From assembly GCA_030374805.1 (NCBI GenBank), contig JARGSG010000069.1, positions 1 through 64,000 of the forward strand: a DNA stretch of 64,000 bases. The letters run 5' to 3'. Positions within the stretch are counted from its first letter, which is position 1. The number at the start of each line of letters is the position of its first letter. Positions 42,651 to 54,962 of the stretch are shown here, piece by piece. Made by a program: the position numbers and the translations under genes. The notes under the pieces were generated by a model. That model saw only the letters and a program-made list of their open reading frames with translations. It made no database searches and was not told where the DNA came from. The DNA is from Gracilaria gracilis (taxonomy: Eukaryota > Rhodophyta > Florideophyceae > Gracilariales > Gracilariaceae).

Positions 42651-44226
42651 CTCGCGGCAGCGGTACTTGTACTCGCGGCACCGCTGCCTCCGGGTGGCAC
42701 AAGCGAACGGTGCATTCTAGAGTGGTCCCATTGGCATGGCGCTTGTGCACGGCATGACGCAATACTGGTGCTGAGGTTCGGTGCTGATGGGTGATTGGTG
42801 CCAAAATACGGTTTTGGAGAAATGGGTGCACGTGAGTGGCCGCCGGCAGCCGTGCAGATGCTCGCATCGGTGCGTTGACGCAAGTCAACCAGTGCCGCGC
42901 CACCGTGACGGAGCACCGGGGGGATGGCCTTGTCCCCCATGAGCTCCGCCGTTTTGCGGAGCAAAGCTTTCGATGATCTTGGATGAGCTCGTTTCTTGGT
43001 TCCAGTGTGCTACTCACGCATCAGAAGAGAGGTTTAAACTATTAAAAATAACGGATTGAATTGCGTCAGATTCGCTGCCCATGGCATGGCAGCTAACAGC
43101 CTTCAGGTGCCGTTATGGGTCCAAACCCTCATCATTCATATGAAATATGACAAGAGGGCCGCTCCCATGTTGCAGTTCCGTCCAGAGACATTAGCTCTAC
43201 TAGCAGTAGCTTTAGGAAAGAGAAGGCCACGATCTCAGCTTCCGCATTAATGTCAGCCTCTGTTTTGGACATGGTTGTGCATATCAACTGCTGGTACGAG
43301 GGCTAAGAGGGCTGGCTGCCCTTGTAAGACACTGTACTCACGTATCTGAAGAAACACAACAAACACACGCCCTTCCAGTACCCCCAATGGTAGGAGTATG
43401 AAACCGTTTGTCCTTTTGTGGAGGAGAAACATCTCTATCTACCGTTGGTACCAGAATGATAGATAGGGGCTCCTACAGTGTTTAGGAGTACGGAGCACCT
43501 CACAAAACAAAATATGGCGATAGGTTCTGCCGACCTATCGAGCGTTTCCAGTGTGCGACTCAAGAATACTCTGATATAAGCTTCAAACCCTACGCCAAGT
43601 CAACAACATCTGCAAAACATAATGTGGTGAAGGGAGGTGGAAAAGAAGAGATGACACCCGCCTCATAACGTTTTAACAGTACAACAGTATTCCTTGCGAA
43701 AACAAGTTGTATAATCTACAGATACGTTTTTGCAAATTAGTAACATAACACCTAGTTTCTACCTCTTTCGGGAACGAAATTGAAATACCCTCTGTGGTTC
43801 TACACTGCCACCGGAAAGTCTACCCCCCATATCATTAAAGGAGCCGTTTGAGGCCGTCCGATATATAATCTGTTTATTTATCAGGCCCGTAACTGTGACT
43901 GGTAACTATCGCAAAAAAGAGCGATGACCAACTAGACTGAATGACTAATACATTTTCAGACCTATTTAGTCATTAGTCAGTTTACGTGTCCACGTATTAC
44001 AACATTAGTAGTGGTACACGTGTACAGGCCTACTAGGCTTTTTTTTACAACGGTTCTTTTTCGTACAGCTAATCCCCCCATTTCAGGTCGTTTGTTAATT
44101 CTCAGAGAACGCTTATGCCCTGTACACGTATCTTATGGCTTCTTTTCTCAGCGCAGTGCTCCATCTCCAGCTCTTCCTCTCGCACAAACTGCTTTTGTTG
44201 CGAACGTCGCGCTTTGAGCGCTAATA
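42651..44226. other. Intergenic, no gene seen
   Basis: Upstream of ZIP and left of the Tc1 element. Short frames only; AT-rich from about 43500. Confidence 0.5.
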
Positions 44227-45791
44227 CAGTCAGCAAAACTTTTTTATCTCAAAAAACACAACGGACATTTTCGTCGCAAGCTGACGCCCTATAACAATAT
44301 AACTATGCAAGCAGTAGTGTAGTGCATCGTACATTGCCCAGATGAACCGCCGTCCTGCACAGGCAATCTAATGAAAAACGAATGCCAATAAAGCAAACGA
44401 AGTTTATTTATCACAGCAAAATTTTATAACTGCATAAAGAACAATAACCACATGAAACAATCTAATAGTTAGTCATTCCTCCCTTTTTCTCCACTACTGT
44501 AATCAAACGGTTAGGCAAAGACCTGTACAGGTTTTCAACCAGGTAATCAGGCATTTGATTCCACACATATTCCACTTTGTCGCCCAACGCTTCCACAGAC
44601 TCAAATTGAGTGTGGTCAGCGTACACATGCCTGGCCAGCCAAGCCCACACATTCTCAATAATGTTGAGATCTGGGCTCTTCGCTGGACAGTCCATAATCG
44701 TAACGTTATGATCTTTAAGCCACTTCTTAGTAGCATTTGTTCGATGAGGACTAGCCCCATCATGCATAAACACCCAATTTTCACCTAGTGTCTCTGCCGC
44801 GTACGGCAACAAATCGTTCTGTAGAACTTCAACGTAGCTGTCTGAGGTTATATTTCTGTCAAATGCAGTCAGAGAACCACCTCCGTAGTAAAAAATGCAG
44901 CCCCAAACCATTAAAGATTTTCCACCCTGCACTGTTTTAGAAAATATCACCGGTTTTTTCCTTAAGTCGTGCCAATACGAAGCCAAACCATCCAGACCGT
45001 CAAGGTTAAACTTTTTCTCGTCCGAGAAAATAACTTTCTTCCATTCAATAGAGTTCTAACTGAGCTTTTCTTTCGCAAATATAACACGCTTTTTTTATGT
45101 TGAGCGTTCATGTAAGGTCCAGACTTCATGTTCTTATACTTTAGATACGGTACCTCGTGTAGTATTTGTTGGATTCTCCTCGTAGTGACGTTCAAATTGT
45201 ACTTTCTTTGGACATCACTTGCACTGGACTGATGCATTTTGACGTCACGAATGATAGTACGTTTGTTCTTTTCGGAGAGTTTTTGGTTTCTTGCTTTCTA
45301 TTTGCGCTGTTGACTCTTCTTCGGCCGCATTAGAAGCTTTTGAATGGTTGTACGGTGACGGCCGAGCTCGTTTGCAATCGCCTGGTGCGACATGCCGTGG
45401 GAGTAATGCGCTAGAATTTGCGCTTTCTCCACGTCTGTTAAACGGGAACCACGGGGCATTACGGTGTTTTGGATAAGAACGGGGGCCTTTTAGGTGATTG
45501 GGAATGCAACGAGGAGGACATTGTGACAATTTGAGCTTCTTAGAGCTACTCTAAAGCGCGCGCTTTCTGTTTTGAATGTAGTTGATGTTATAAAGTTTCG
45601 CAGATATATATAAAGTTCGTTTATTATTATTGGTCTGCTGTGAACTTGCTTGGCTGTATGCTACTGTTTTTAGGACGTAAACTTGCTGGACGCTGGGACA
45701 TGTGTTCTACGCGGTCCTTCAGAAGAAACACGTAAAGTATATTGTTCTAAATGTAAAATCCTGGTCTGAGATATAAAGATTTCGCTCACTG
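44227..45791 (-). mobile_element. Tc1/mariner transposon, about 1565 bp, flanked by TA
   Basis: The left end CAGTCAGCAAAACTTTTTTA and the right end read inward, CAGTGAGCGAAATCTTTATA, align, both followed by TCTCA. TA precedes the left end (44225-44226) and follows the right end (45792-45793), the expected target duplication. The transposase inside is on the minus strand and broken. Confidence 0.8.
44462..45459 (-). pseudogene. Tc1/mariner transposase, frameshifted
   Basis: ATG at 45459 (MPRGSRLTDVEKAQIL) opens a helix-turn-helix DNA-binding domain (GMSHQAIANELGRHRTTIQKLL). TAG at 45298-45300 with a frameshift follows; the second frame (KMHQSSASDVQRKYNLNVTT in pieces) is the second HTH. A further shift near 45050 leads to the catalytic domain: first Asp in FSDEKKFNL, second Asp in FMHDGASPH, Glu in SPDLNIIENVW, 34 residues after the second Asp, as in Tc1 (DD34E). 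The catalytic residues are intact but two frame breaks prevent a full protein. Confidence 0.88.
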
Positions 45792-46724
45792 TACTGGCGC
45801 GCTGGGCGACTTGCTAATGCCTCTTGGAACAGTTTTGCGCGCGCCGCTGTGGGCGCCCAAGTTCCGCACGCTGCCAGCCATCAATGAGCATCAGCAACAG
45901 CTGCAGCATGATGCTTCAGGCAGCTGCAGTCCGCGGCAGTCGAGAGACTATTGATTTGAGAAGAAACGAAAGATAGTGTTGTCAGTCACTGCTTTTTCGT
46001 TCTGCAGAAATGTGCAACATAATCCATTTTTACGTGGAAAATGAGCTTCAAGCCGTTGGTGTGCGTCTAGTGTAATAGAGTGGCACCCGTCCAGCTAGTG
46101 GACATGAAACCACGCACCCGTTAATGCTTGATGAAGCAATGGTGCTCAACGAAGTTAAATAGACAAGCCAGTCGAGGCATAGCTACATTCTAATTTAGTC
46201 ATCGGCAGTGTCACTGCGGCCCTGATTTGTCGATCATTCGGTAAACATGTTTTACCAACCTCCCTCAGTAAAACCAGTGATTCGATTATCACAACTTCAT
46301 TCTATTATATCTCGGCGGCCTGGTGCACACACCAAGAATTGTATTGAAGACGAATGTTCGAAAAACTCAATTTTTGGTTCGATAGCAACATAAAGTCTAG
46401 TTTTTGTCACTATTATGACTAACATTTCGTTTTTAGTGGTGGCTACTGACTTGCGAAGACTAAAAAATAGCCATTCACATACACGGCCCTGTACTGTATA
46501 TAGACGTAACATATGAAAATCCATTAAAGATGCTGTCAAATTTGTTTTTAATCACCCCTTTCTTTGTTAACAGCAGCGTCCTTGATTGATATCTGATAGA
46601 AAATGTAAGACAGATAATGCATTTCATTTTACCCAAGCACATCCATGCCGGTATTCGAACCTTAATAGTGCTTAAAGCTTCCCGCCCGCTATGGCACTTC
46701 GACGCACCTTCGATGCATCGATAC
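45792..46724. other. Intergenic, no gene seen
   Basis: AT-rich with short frames. A GCAGC-rich patch lies near 45880-45950. Confidence 0.45.
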
Positions 46725-46935
46725 CACAAACGGTTTTAGTTCCTAAGGCATCTTCTCCGAGAAAGAAAGAACAAATTGTTTTAATTCTAGAAATGTATTA
46801 AACAAACAGTTGTTTGCATAAGCCTGCTTTGCTAACCACTCCCAAACGCTTTCAATATGATTGAAATCAGACAAGCAAAGACACCTGCCAATTAAATGAA
46901 TACTTTTTTCTTGAAACCATGCTACAACAATCGCT
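46725..46935 (-). pseudogene. Second Tc1/mariner transposase fragment (C-terminal)
   Basis: The minus strand encodes AWFQEKSIHLI, DFNHIESVWEWLAKQAYANN and, further on, a FSEKMP segment. These align in order with KKWLKDHNVTIM, DLNIIENVWAWLARHVYADH and VWNQMP of the transposase at 44462-45459. The upstream part is missing: the fragment ends where the family D LTR begins at about 46942. The Glu of the DDE triad is kept. Confidence 0.7.
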
Positions 46936-46941
46936 AAAAAC

Positions 46942-47226
46942 CGACACTTTTTGCAGGTGATTTGAGGTACTTAGTTAATTTCCGCATCATGCGTTAGTAG
47001 ATATATATGAGTTACACCGCTATTAGCGTGTCGCCTCGCTGAGGTAGTTTCCACAGATGTACACGTGGATTGCAAAGTTCGAGACGCCGCTTAGCGGGTG
47101 TGAAAAGCACACGTCTAGCACGGATATGCCGGACGCAGTGCATCCAACATTGCTGTATTTACGTATATATTTTACGGATTATTTTGCCCGGCGCACCCAC
47201 TGTCAGTGGTGGGCTGAGCTAAGTAC
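46942..47226 (+). repeat. LTR of element D, copy (b), left part
   Basis: Reverse-complement match to 1163 down to about 893. It contains GATATATATGAG (about 47000) and the GGCGCACCCACTGTCAGTGG palindromic stretch. It is cut at AGTAC by element C and continues at 59430. Confidence 0.8.
47222..47226 (+). repeat. Target-site duplication AGTAC, left copy, element C
   Basis: Repeated at 59425-59429. The undisturbed D copy at the window start has this sequence once, near 897. Confidence 0.88.
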
Positions 47227-48223
47227 TATGGAGCAATGGCAATTCGATGTCAGCACAATGAAGGCCCTCATAATAGAGCTCTATCCATTGAGTCCTGACG
47301 TGTCAGACTATGAATATGGACCCCGTTTCGGGTGAAATTGAAAGTATTGTTGGGACTTACCTTGTTAGGTGAATCGGAGATAGAACCTATGTAAAAGGTG
47401 TACAGTAGGACCTTGTGGCATATTTGTCCAAATATTTGGCGTCACAATAGCTGGGCGGATACTTTGGCACCCTGACACTGGGTTGTCCACGTGTAGAGCC
47501 CTCGTGGGAGTGCGCAGCCCTAGATACAGTAGAAAGTATATATGCTCGGGCGATCTCGCCCTGGAGCCACTAAGTAAAGCTCCCCTGAGTCGTATCTTCT
47601 TCTTGAAGTACGTGGTCTTCATCCCGACGGTCGGGCTATGGTTGCTACTACCTACGTAGGTTCATGGCTCCTCTAAAGAGAGTAACCATGACTGGTCTCA
47701 GTACAATCACCCCTCAGGGTCCCTAAGGAATTTCTTTACTACCAGTTTCTGGCTTGTTTCGCTAATTACCCCAATATCAGGTTGTATTTGCTGTCGTTCA
47801 CCGAGGTACCGGATCTTTGTTCAGTTCATCGTTTTCCTGGTGCAGGTCTCGCTTCCGCCTCTGTATAGAGTTATATTTGGACACACGTGTGTGTGTGTCT
47901 CGTTCCGCTATCTGCCTTGTCCCCGCCGTTGGCACGGGCCGTAGCTTCGCTCGTGTGGTTCTCCGTAGGAGCATCACACCGTCTTACGGCACCGTTCGCT
48001 CCACTTCTAGACTCGTTCTCTCTTGATCCGTCGTCGGTTATTTCTCTCTAGGCCGACGCTCTTCTTTAACTCTGCAGGTTATTCCAGTACCGTCTCCGGT
48101 TTACATCCGGCTGCCACGCGGCACTCGCACGAACAGAGGGCTCTACTTCTGAGTTCGCTCTTTTGTGGGAGCAGGACTCGGACACCCTGGTGGACACGTA
48201 CCCTCTTTGGGGTTTGCTCTACA
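47227..48223 (+). repeat. 5' LTR of element C
   Basis: 997 bp ending ..TTTGCTCTACA. The first bases read TATGGAGC where the 3' LTR has TGTGGATC, so the terminal TG has mutated to TA. A TATATATGC core lies near 47537. Confidence 0.9.
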
Positions 48224-48226
48224 TTC

Positions 48227-48245
48227 TGGTCTCCCGACCTAGAAG
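48227..48245 (+). other. Primer-binding site of element C
   Basis: TGGTCTCCCGACCTAGAAG, three bases after the LTR, identical to that of element B. Confidence 0.85.
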
Positions 48246-48369
48246 AGTCTAGTGGACTAGAGCCTGAAAAGGAAGTTTAATTGAAGTAGTACTCATAAGA
48301 GTTCGAAACTAGAAGTTTGTTGTTGTTTTTGAAGTTCTCTCCCCGCTTGGGTTTGTTTCTGTCACTGGA

Positions 48370-50616
48370 ATGGGATCCGGAAAACGGCCAAGTCCGTCCA
48401 AGGCCCGTTCTGTCGGTTCTGGTTTACCCCCGCAAGAGCGGCCAGTTCCTGAACCGCTACCGGTGAAAGAGAAGAAATCCGGGAGCCGGAAACAACCGTC
48501 GAAGACGTCTGATGCCCCAGTGGCCGGGCCCCCTTCCATTCCTCTGGAAGGACCCTTATCCGCTGCTGCGGCAAGTGACGCAGTATTATCCGAATTGGAT
48601 ACTCAAGTTCGCATGCTTGAGGCCCAGAGCGCGGTGAGAGCTAGCTCTCAAGCTGCACTCGAAAAGAAGGTCGAATCGCTTCGCGAGAAAGTGAAAGACG
48701 CTCAAATGAGAGATGTTTCCGGAGAAATCTAGCTCCTGAGACAGGAAATGAACTCAATTCTGGAGTGCTTTGGTTCCCCACAGGGTTTCGTGGTTGCCTA
48801 TCATCGGACAATGGAAGAGTTCCGTGCCACAACGGATCGAATTCACGCTCGTCTGGGTACCCTCGAAGCCATTATTAGAATGGATGGAGAAGTAGAAGTT
48901 CCCCGACGGGAGAAGTCTGTTTCGAAAGATTTCGTTCATCTCTCTGATAAGAAGAGCCATCGCAAGTCCTCAAAAGAGTTTCGCCACCACGTGGATTCGT
49001 CTGACTCTGACTCTGACAGCTCGGACAGCTCGTCATCGTCGTCGTCGTCATCGTCCGTTGCCTCGGAAGGTAGTCGTCGTCGACATTCTCGATCGTCCCG
49101 TTCAAGGGCCACGTTTACCTCTCAAGGTGCAATTCGTACCCGGGAGAAGAGAGCTAAGTGTCCTGGTCTTAAGGAGTTGAAGCCTACGAATCCGCTTTAT
49201 CGGAAGTTGTTATCGTACCGTTACTATCGGTTACAGAAGTCCGAAGGGAAGAGAACCTCTAGAAGTACCGAAAAGGTGAGGGCCCACATCCGTAAGCTCA
49301 GCGTGACACTCAAGAATCGCGAGTTTACAGGAGAAGACCCCATCCGGGTGCTGGATTTCTTCTCTAGGTTCGTTCATGAAGCCGATATTCTCGGAATGAC
49401 GGAGGGACAGGCGTACATTGCCCTCCCCTATTACCTGAAAGGTCAGGCTGAAGACCAGTTTAATTCCATCCTTGGATCGTCAAGAGCCTCGGAAGGCGGC
49501 GTTACTTGTTGGCCCGAAGCGGTTCATTACCTCTTAAGGTCATACGCTACTGGTCATGCCATTCAGCAGGCTACGTCGGCCCTTAGGGAACTGAAGCAAC
49601 GTCCGGAAGAAACGGAAACGGCTTATTCAACGCGCCCGAATAAGGCTTTCCACCGCTGCGGTAATGTTCATCCTTCACAGGAGAGATGTGCGATGTTTGT
49701 CGATGGGTTGAATCCCGCGATTCGGGCACTGGTAGCCCGTTCTCGGGAGGAGAATCGGAAGATAACCTATTTGGAATTGGTACAGTACGCCCAGGCTGAA
49801 GGGGATACGCTCTGAGCTCGGCGTCCCTCCAAGTCGAAGCCTCGTAAGGTACTCTCTGCCAATAATTCTGACTCTTCTCTGGCCCTTTCATATGGGAATG
49901 AAGCCAGTATGGACATGGATAATGTGCACCTCATAGGTAGTAATCCGAGTTCTATCGGCACTTCAATTGCCACCTCGGAATTGCCGTCAACCACGGTGCC
50001 GTCTACGGAGTGCGATCCGGCCCTGTATGCTCTGGACCGCCGAGCTCCGGCAGCACCGATACCCTATGGAGGTCGCATGATGAGGACAACTCGCCCAGGA
50101 TGGAGGGATAGCACCCAGCAGGGTCGTGTTATAGCGCGTCCCACCGATGGTTCAACTGCAGTGATCTGCTACGAATGTTATGAATTTGGTCATATCTCAC
50201 CGCAGTACACGGTCCCGGCACGGGATAGGTTGAAAATCCTCACTCACTTCGAGTCTCTGACGCCCGAAGAACAGGCACGGGTCCCCAGAACATCCTATGA
50301 AGGCGCTAAGCATTCGTTGGCCCTTCAGGGAGCTGCTGGAACCATGCATGGAAACCCTGCCTTCGCGCAGAATAACCTTCAGGCTCAGCGTCGCGAACCT
50401 GTAAACGGGAATCAGGTAGGTCCCCGCGGAGGGAAATCGCCCGCATCAGGCGGTTCCGGCTCCGAAAAACTAAGTATGGGAGTCTCTCCGACGGGAGGGG
50501 CGTCTTCCAAATCGAAGCAGAAGACGTCCGAGGCGCCTCCGCTTCGCTCCCCGACTGTTACGATCCTATCAAGGAAAATGGCAGCCACCGACGTGGATTC
50601 GGAACACTTCAGTGTT
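48370..50616 (+). pseudogene. gag: Gag region of element C (two in-frame stops)
   Basis: ATG at 48370 (MGSGKRPSPSKARSV). A Pro/Lys-rich N-terminus is followed by a coiled-coil-like stretch (LEAQSAVRASSQAALEKKVE) and TAG at 48730-48732. The same frame continues with a Ser/Asp run, the capsid core (YRYYRLQKSEGK, EFTGEDPIRVLDFFSRF, YYLKGQAEDQF) and TGA at 49813-49815, then a degenerate zinc knuckle (CYECYEFGHISPQY, last Cys lost) near 50167. All of it is in one frame with the protease and pol, unlike A and B. Stops prevent translation as a unit. Confidence 0.85.
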
Positions 50617-53600
50617 CTTTGTCGACCGTGGATACGGGCCCGTAATCCCCGTCTCCCGGATAGAATCCTGGTTATGGGCAAGCGGAACTATAAAGTTTAC
50701 GCCGATCTCGCCCTTTCAGAACATTTTATGGTTCGTCAGTTGTCGGTCCTAGACACAGGCGCTGCTCCTAACCTTATTCACAGGAAACTGATACCGCCTG
50801 CTCTTCAGGAACGTGTTCGTTACGGTCCATCAATGGATATTTCGGATGCCAACAACAATCCGATTAGTACGGCTGGTTACATTTCGCTCCTGGTGAGATT
50901 AGGAAGGCACCTTGTGAAGGTAGATTTCGTAGTTTGCGATTCGTTAGCCGCACCAGTTGTACTGGGTTGTGATTTCTGTGACAGGTTTGTGGAAAATATC
51001 CGTCCTCGGAAGCGTACCATAGAAATGGAAGACGGTTCAATAATTCCAATTGTCCGGAGACCTCTGGGAGCCGCTACGCGGAAACACGTACCGCTTCTGG
51101 CTGCACATCAGCCTACCAAAGGCACAGTGGCATCAACGAAGTTACACGTGCTCAAATCTGTGCACCTTCCGCCGGAGTCCCAGGTGTGGGTCGAAGTCGT
51201 CACCAAACAATTTGGTCTACACACAGTGCAGCCGTCACCGGCACTATATGAAGAGCGCCAGATCGCTTTGGATAATGAAGTTGTAACGATTCAACCGGAT
51301 GAAGCCTTTAAGGTCCTCGTCGCCAATCTTGGCAAAACCAAACAATGGTTGACAAAGAACCAAGTAATTGGCACAATACTACCGCACCCAGCTGCAGTGA
51401 TACCCACGAAGATTCCGATTGGAACCGTGCTCGGTGTATCTGACCCTAAGGAGGGGGAGGAGGCCGCCGAATTTGCCGAATTACGGAATGAATCGCTTGA
51501 AGCCGATACGGATGATACCCAGAAGAACTCGGTTTCAGACACCCCAGCACCTTTTGAGGTTAAGCCGTTGCCACCTGGCACTGAACAGACGAACCCTGTT
51601 GAGTAGCTAATGAAGCTCAATTTGGAGCACGTACCGGAGTCCCATCGGGAGAAGCTACGCGATATGCTTCGCGAGTTTACGCCCCTGTGGGATGGTACTC
51701 TCGGAACAATTGGAGTCACAGAGCATTGCATCGATCTACTTCCGAACACTCGGCCCATTGCGCAACACCCTAACAGGGCGGGACCGAAGGCCCGAGAAGA
51801 GGAAAAAGCTCAAGTCGAGAAGATGCTCCGAGCCGGCGTTATTGAGCCCGCTCAATCCCCTTGGGCGTCACCAGATGTTTTGGTGCCGAAGCCGGATGGA
51901 TCATGGAGATTTTGTATCGATTACCGAAAGTTCAATGCGGTTTCAGTGAAAGACGTATACCCGATTCCCCGTATGGACGAATATATCAATTCTCTAGGGA
52001 GCGCGAAAGTGTTTACCACTTTGGATGCCCCTTGGGGATACTGGCAAGTGCCCATAAGGGAAGAAGATAAGGATAAGACGGCCTTCGTGTGCCATCAAGG
52101 CCTGTACCGTTTTCGGAGAATGCCCTTTGGGTTAACGAACGCCCCCGAAACGTTTCAGCGAGCGGTTGATATCCTCCTGGCTAGGTTCAAGTGGACCACC
52201 TGTTTGGTATACTTGGACGAGGTCGTCGTCTTTTCCAATAACATGGAGGACCATCTCACCCATGTACGGGAAGTTATGACCGTTTTACGAGACGCAGGGA
52301 TTACCTTGAAGCTTAAGAAGTGCGAGTTTTTCACCGGATCGGTTAAGTATCTCGGGCATATTATTCGCCCAGGAAAGCTCTCAATTGACGAGGTACGGGT
52401 AAAATCCTTGAAAGAGACGAACCACCCAAGAACTCAAACTGAGCTTCGATCCTTCTTAGGCCTGTGTAACGTTTACCGTCGTTTCGTGCCGAACTTTTCG
52501 GATATCGCTTCGCCGTTGAACAAACTCCTGATGAAAGGAAGACCAGTGGAATTGGAACCCTTTGGCGATGCGGAAGCGTCCGCATTTGCAGCACTAATTG
52601 AAGCTGTAACGTCGCCACCAGTCTTGGCCCTGCCGAAACCCGGCTTACCCTACGAGGTTGACACTGATGCGAGTGCGAACCAAGTTGGTTGTGCGTTGTT
52701 CCAGGTGGAATAGTGTGGCAAACGTCACCCTATTGGGTATTGGTCGAGATCACTGAATGTGCACGAACGGAATCACTCCGTTTCGGAGAAGGAATGCCTT
52801 GCCGTTGTATGGGCCCTCTCAACGTTGAGACCATACTTGATGGGAACCCATTTTCGGGTACACACGGACCATTTTTGTCTACGCTGGCTCATGGAAATTA
52901 TCGAACCGTCGGGTCGACTGATGAGATGGAGACTCCGACTCTCGGAATTTCACTTTGAAGTAGTGTACAAGAAAGGCTCCTTGAACTTGCAGGCAGACGC
53001 TCTATCCCGTTTGGGCACTGCAGCAGAAGCTGAAGCCACCGAGGACACGGAAGAGATACCATGATTTATGGTTGGTGACCTCGATGAGGGGAAGACAGAA
53101 GTCCTATCGGATGATATGTGTGACGATATTCTCGCCACACAGACTGTAGAACCGGATACCGGGTCATTCGTACCGATTTCGCCCGAGGAGATGATACGGG
53201 AACAGCAGATGGACCCCTTTTGTATACAGGTTAGGGCCCGTCTGAACGGTGGGTATAGGATACCTTTCCAGGTGAATGACCAAGGCTACTTGGTGCGAAC
53301 GGTTGAATCCAACCCACAAATGGTGGTACCTCATTCTTTACAGAGTCGCGTACTGCACTTGTCTCACTATGTGAAGTTGGGAGCCCATTCGGGAGGAAGG
53401 AAGCTTTATCTCACCTTAAGAAGGTACTTCTATTGGCCCGCAATGGCGTTCGACTGTTACGCAGTCCGCCGCTCCTGTCAGACTTGTGCCAAGAATGACG
53501 TCAAATTAAGAAAGTACTCGAAGTAGTTAACGTTGTTTCCCGCACGGGCACCGCTGGAGTTCGTCGCCATTGACATTCTTGGAGAATTGATTAAGACCTC

Positions 53601-54962
53601 TCGAGGGAACCGGTACCTACTGGTCATCACCGACAGTTCTCTAAATTGGTTAGAACAGTGCCGCTCAAACGGATAACAGCAGCCGCTGTGGCTCAAGCGT
53701 TTGTTACCCACTGGGTCTTTGTGTATGGCCCACCGGTACAGTTACTTCCCGATAACGGCTCTCAATTCACCTCGAAGTTCTTTCAAGATGTGTGTAGGAT
53801 CCTGGATATTAGGAATTTATTCACTACGACTTATCATCCGCAAGCGGACGGACAAGTAGAGAGATTTAATCGAACCATCCTTGGTGCTTTGAGATCCTAT
53901 TTGGCAGATCATCCCAAGACGTGGGATCATTTCACGGACGCTATCACGTATGCGTACAACACCCAGGTTCATCGGGTAACGGGACTTTCACCATTTGAGC
54001 TGGTACTGTCGAGGAGACCACCTACTCTAGCCATCGAGGCGCAGCCAACTCTGGATACGTTCCCATCACCGGGCTTGTACCGCGATGCGTGGAAGAAATC
54101 GCTCGCCAAGCTGGTACTTGCAGCACGTGCCTCAATGGACAGGGCTCAGCTAGCCTACAAGCGCAACTTTGATAGCCGAATTCGGAAACCGTTGCCTAAC
54201 CTACAGGAAGGAGATTATGTGTTCCTTCGTAAGGAGTATTACAACCCGGAGAACGAACGCCGCCATAAGTTATCGCCGATTGCGGATGGACCCTATAAGG
54301 TTATTTTCATGTCTGGAGACACCGTCGTGCTGGAAATTAATAACCAACAAGAACGGATATCACGCGATCGCTTCTACAGGGCACCGAGCCCACTCCAAGA
54401 ATTGGTAACGCTATCGGAAACCGGAACTAAAGTACCTGCAACACAGGAAGGAACGAAATCAAACGGGGACAGCGCGAACCGCCCGTCGATTCTCCCGCAC
54501 CAGGAAAGGGGTTTATCGGACCTACTTGAGGTATCAGAGCTAGTCAAGGATAGCCCATCTCGAGCTACGCCTACGCACTCAACTCGAGTTCAACCCTCGG
54601 CTACGGTAATATCAGCTGCCGTATCGCACCCTGAGGAAGGGGAGGACTCACGTAATCGAGCTCAGGCTGCTCTGGCATCTGCTGGATTGGCTGACGTGCT
54701 TGAGCTCTCAAAGAGACAGGAGCCCGGTTCGGGAATATCGCCACTAACGCACACGCGTGTGGGATCCTCGGTCGAGGCGAATGTCAGTAATGAAGACGAA
54801 GTTACCCCTGTGGGGAAGACCACTGTTAGTGATGAGAACCCTTGTGGGCAGGCGTCCAAGTCGTTGGCTACTTCTACGCCTCGCTCGGAAGAGGCGCAGA
54901 AGGCAAAACGTACCGAAAAGACGGTCTCCGCCGACCCGTCAATGGGTCAGCGCAGCGATTAG
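50617..54962 (+). pseudogene. pol: Protease-pol of element C: protease, RT, RNase H, integrase
   Basis: Protease active site is VLDTGAAPNLIHRKL with a second motif VLGCDFCDRF. TAG at 51604. RT has WRFCIDYRKFNAV and MPFGLTNAPETFQR, but the catalytic motif is YLDE (52210-52221) instead of YLDD. TAG at 52711 falls between RT and RNase H; TGA at 53062 and TAG at 53524 follow. Integrase has an HHCC finger (HYVKLGAHSGG..CQTC) and Asp-Asp-Glu in IDILGEL, LPDNGSQF and DGQVERFNRTI. A frameshift lies near 53635. The C-terminal 230 residues are Ser/Thr/Glu-rich linker. The YLDE change alone should strongly reduce polymerase activity. Confidence 0.9.

Noticed and set aside
46640-46720. Minus-strand GGTTCGAATACC, resembling a tRNA T-loop
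   Set aside because: The flanking 5-bp stem does not pair and no anticodon or acceptor arm can be drawn.
47817-48280. Plus-strand frames in the 5' LTR of C repeated in the 3' LTR (58928-59433)
   Set aside because: They are duplicated only because LTRs are duplicated; one differs in frame length and no domain is visible.
8620-52713. In-frame TAG stops near the RT/RNase H boundary in both B (8620) and C (52711), as possible programmed readthrough
   Set aside because: When aligned on the GC(T/A/C)L..PIGYW segment the two stops are three residues apart, and both elements have other random stops and frameshifts. Independent nonsense mutations explain them.
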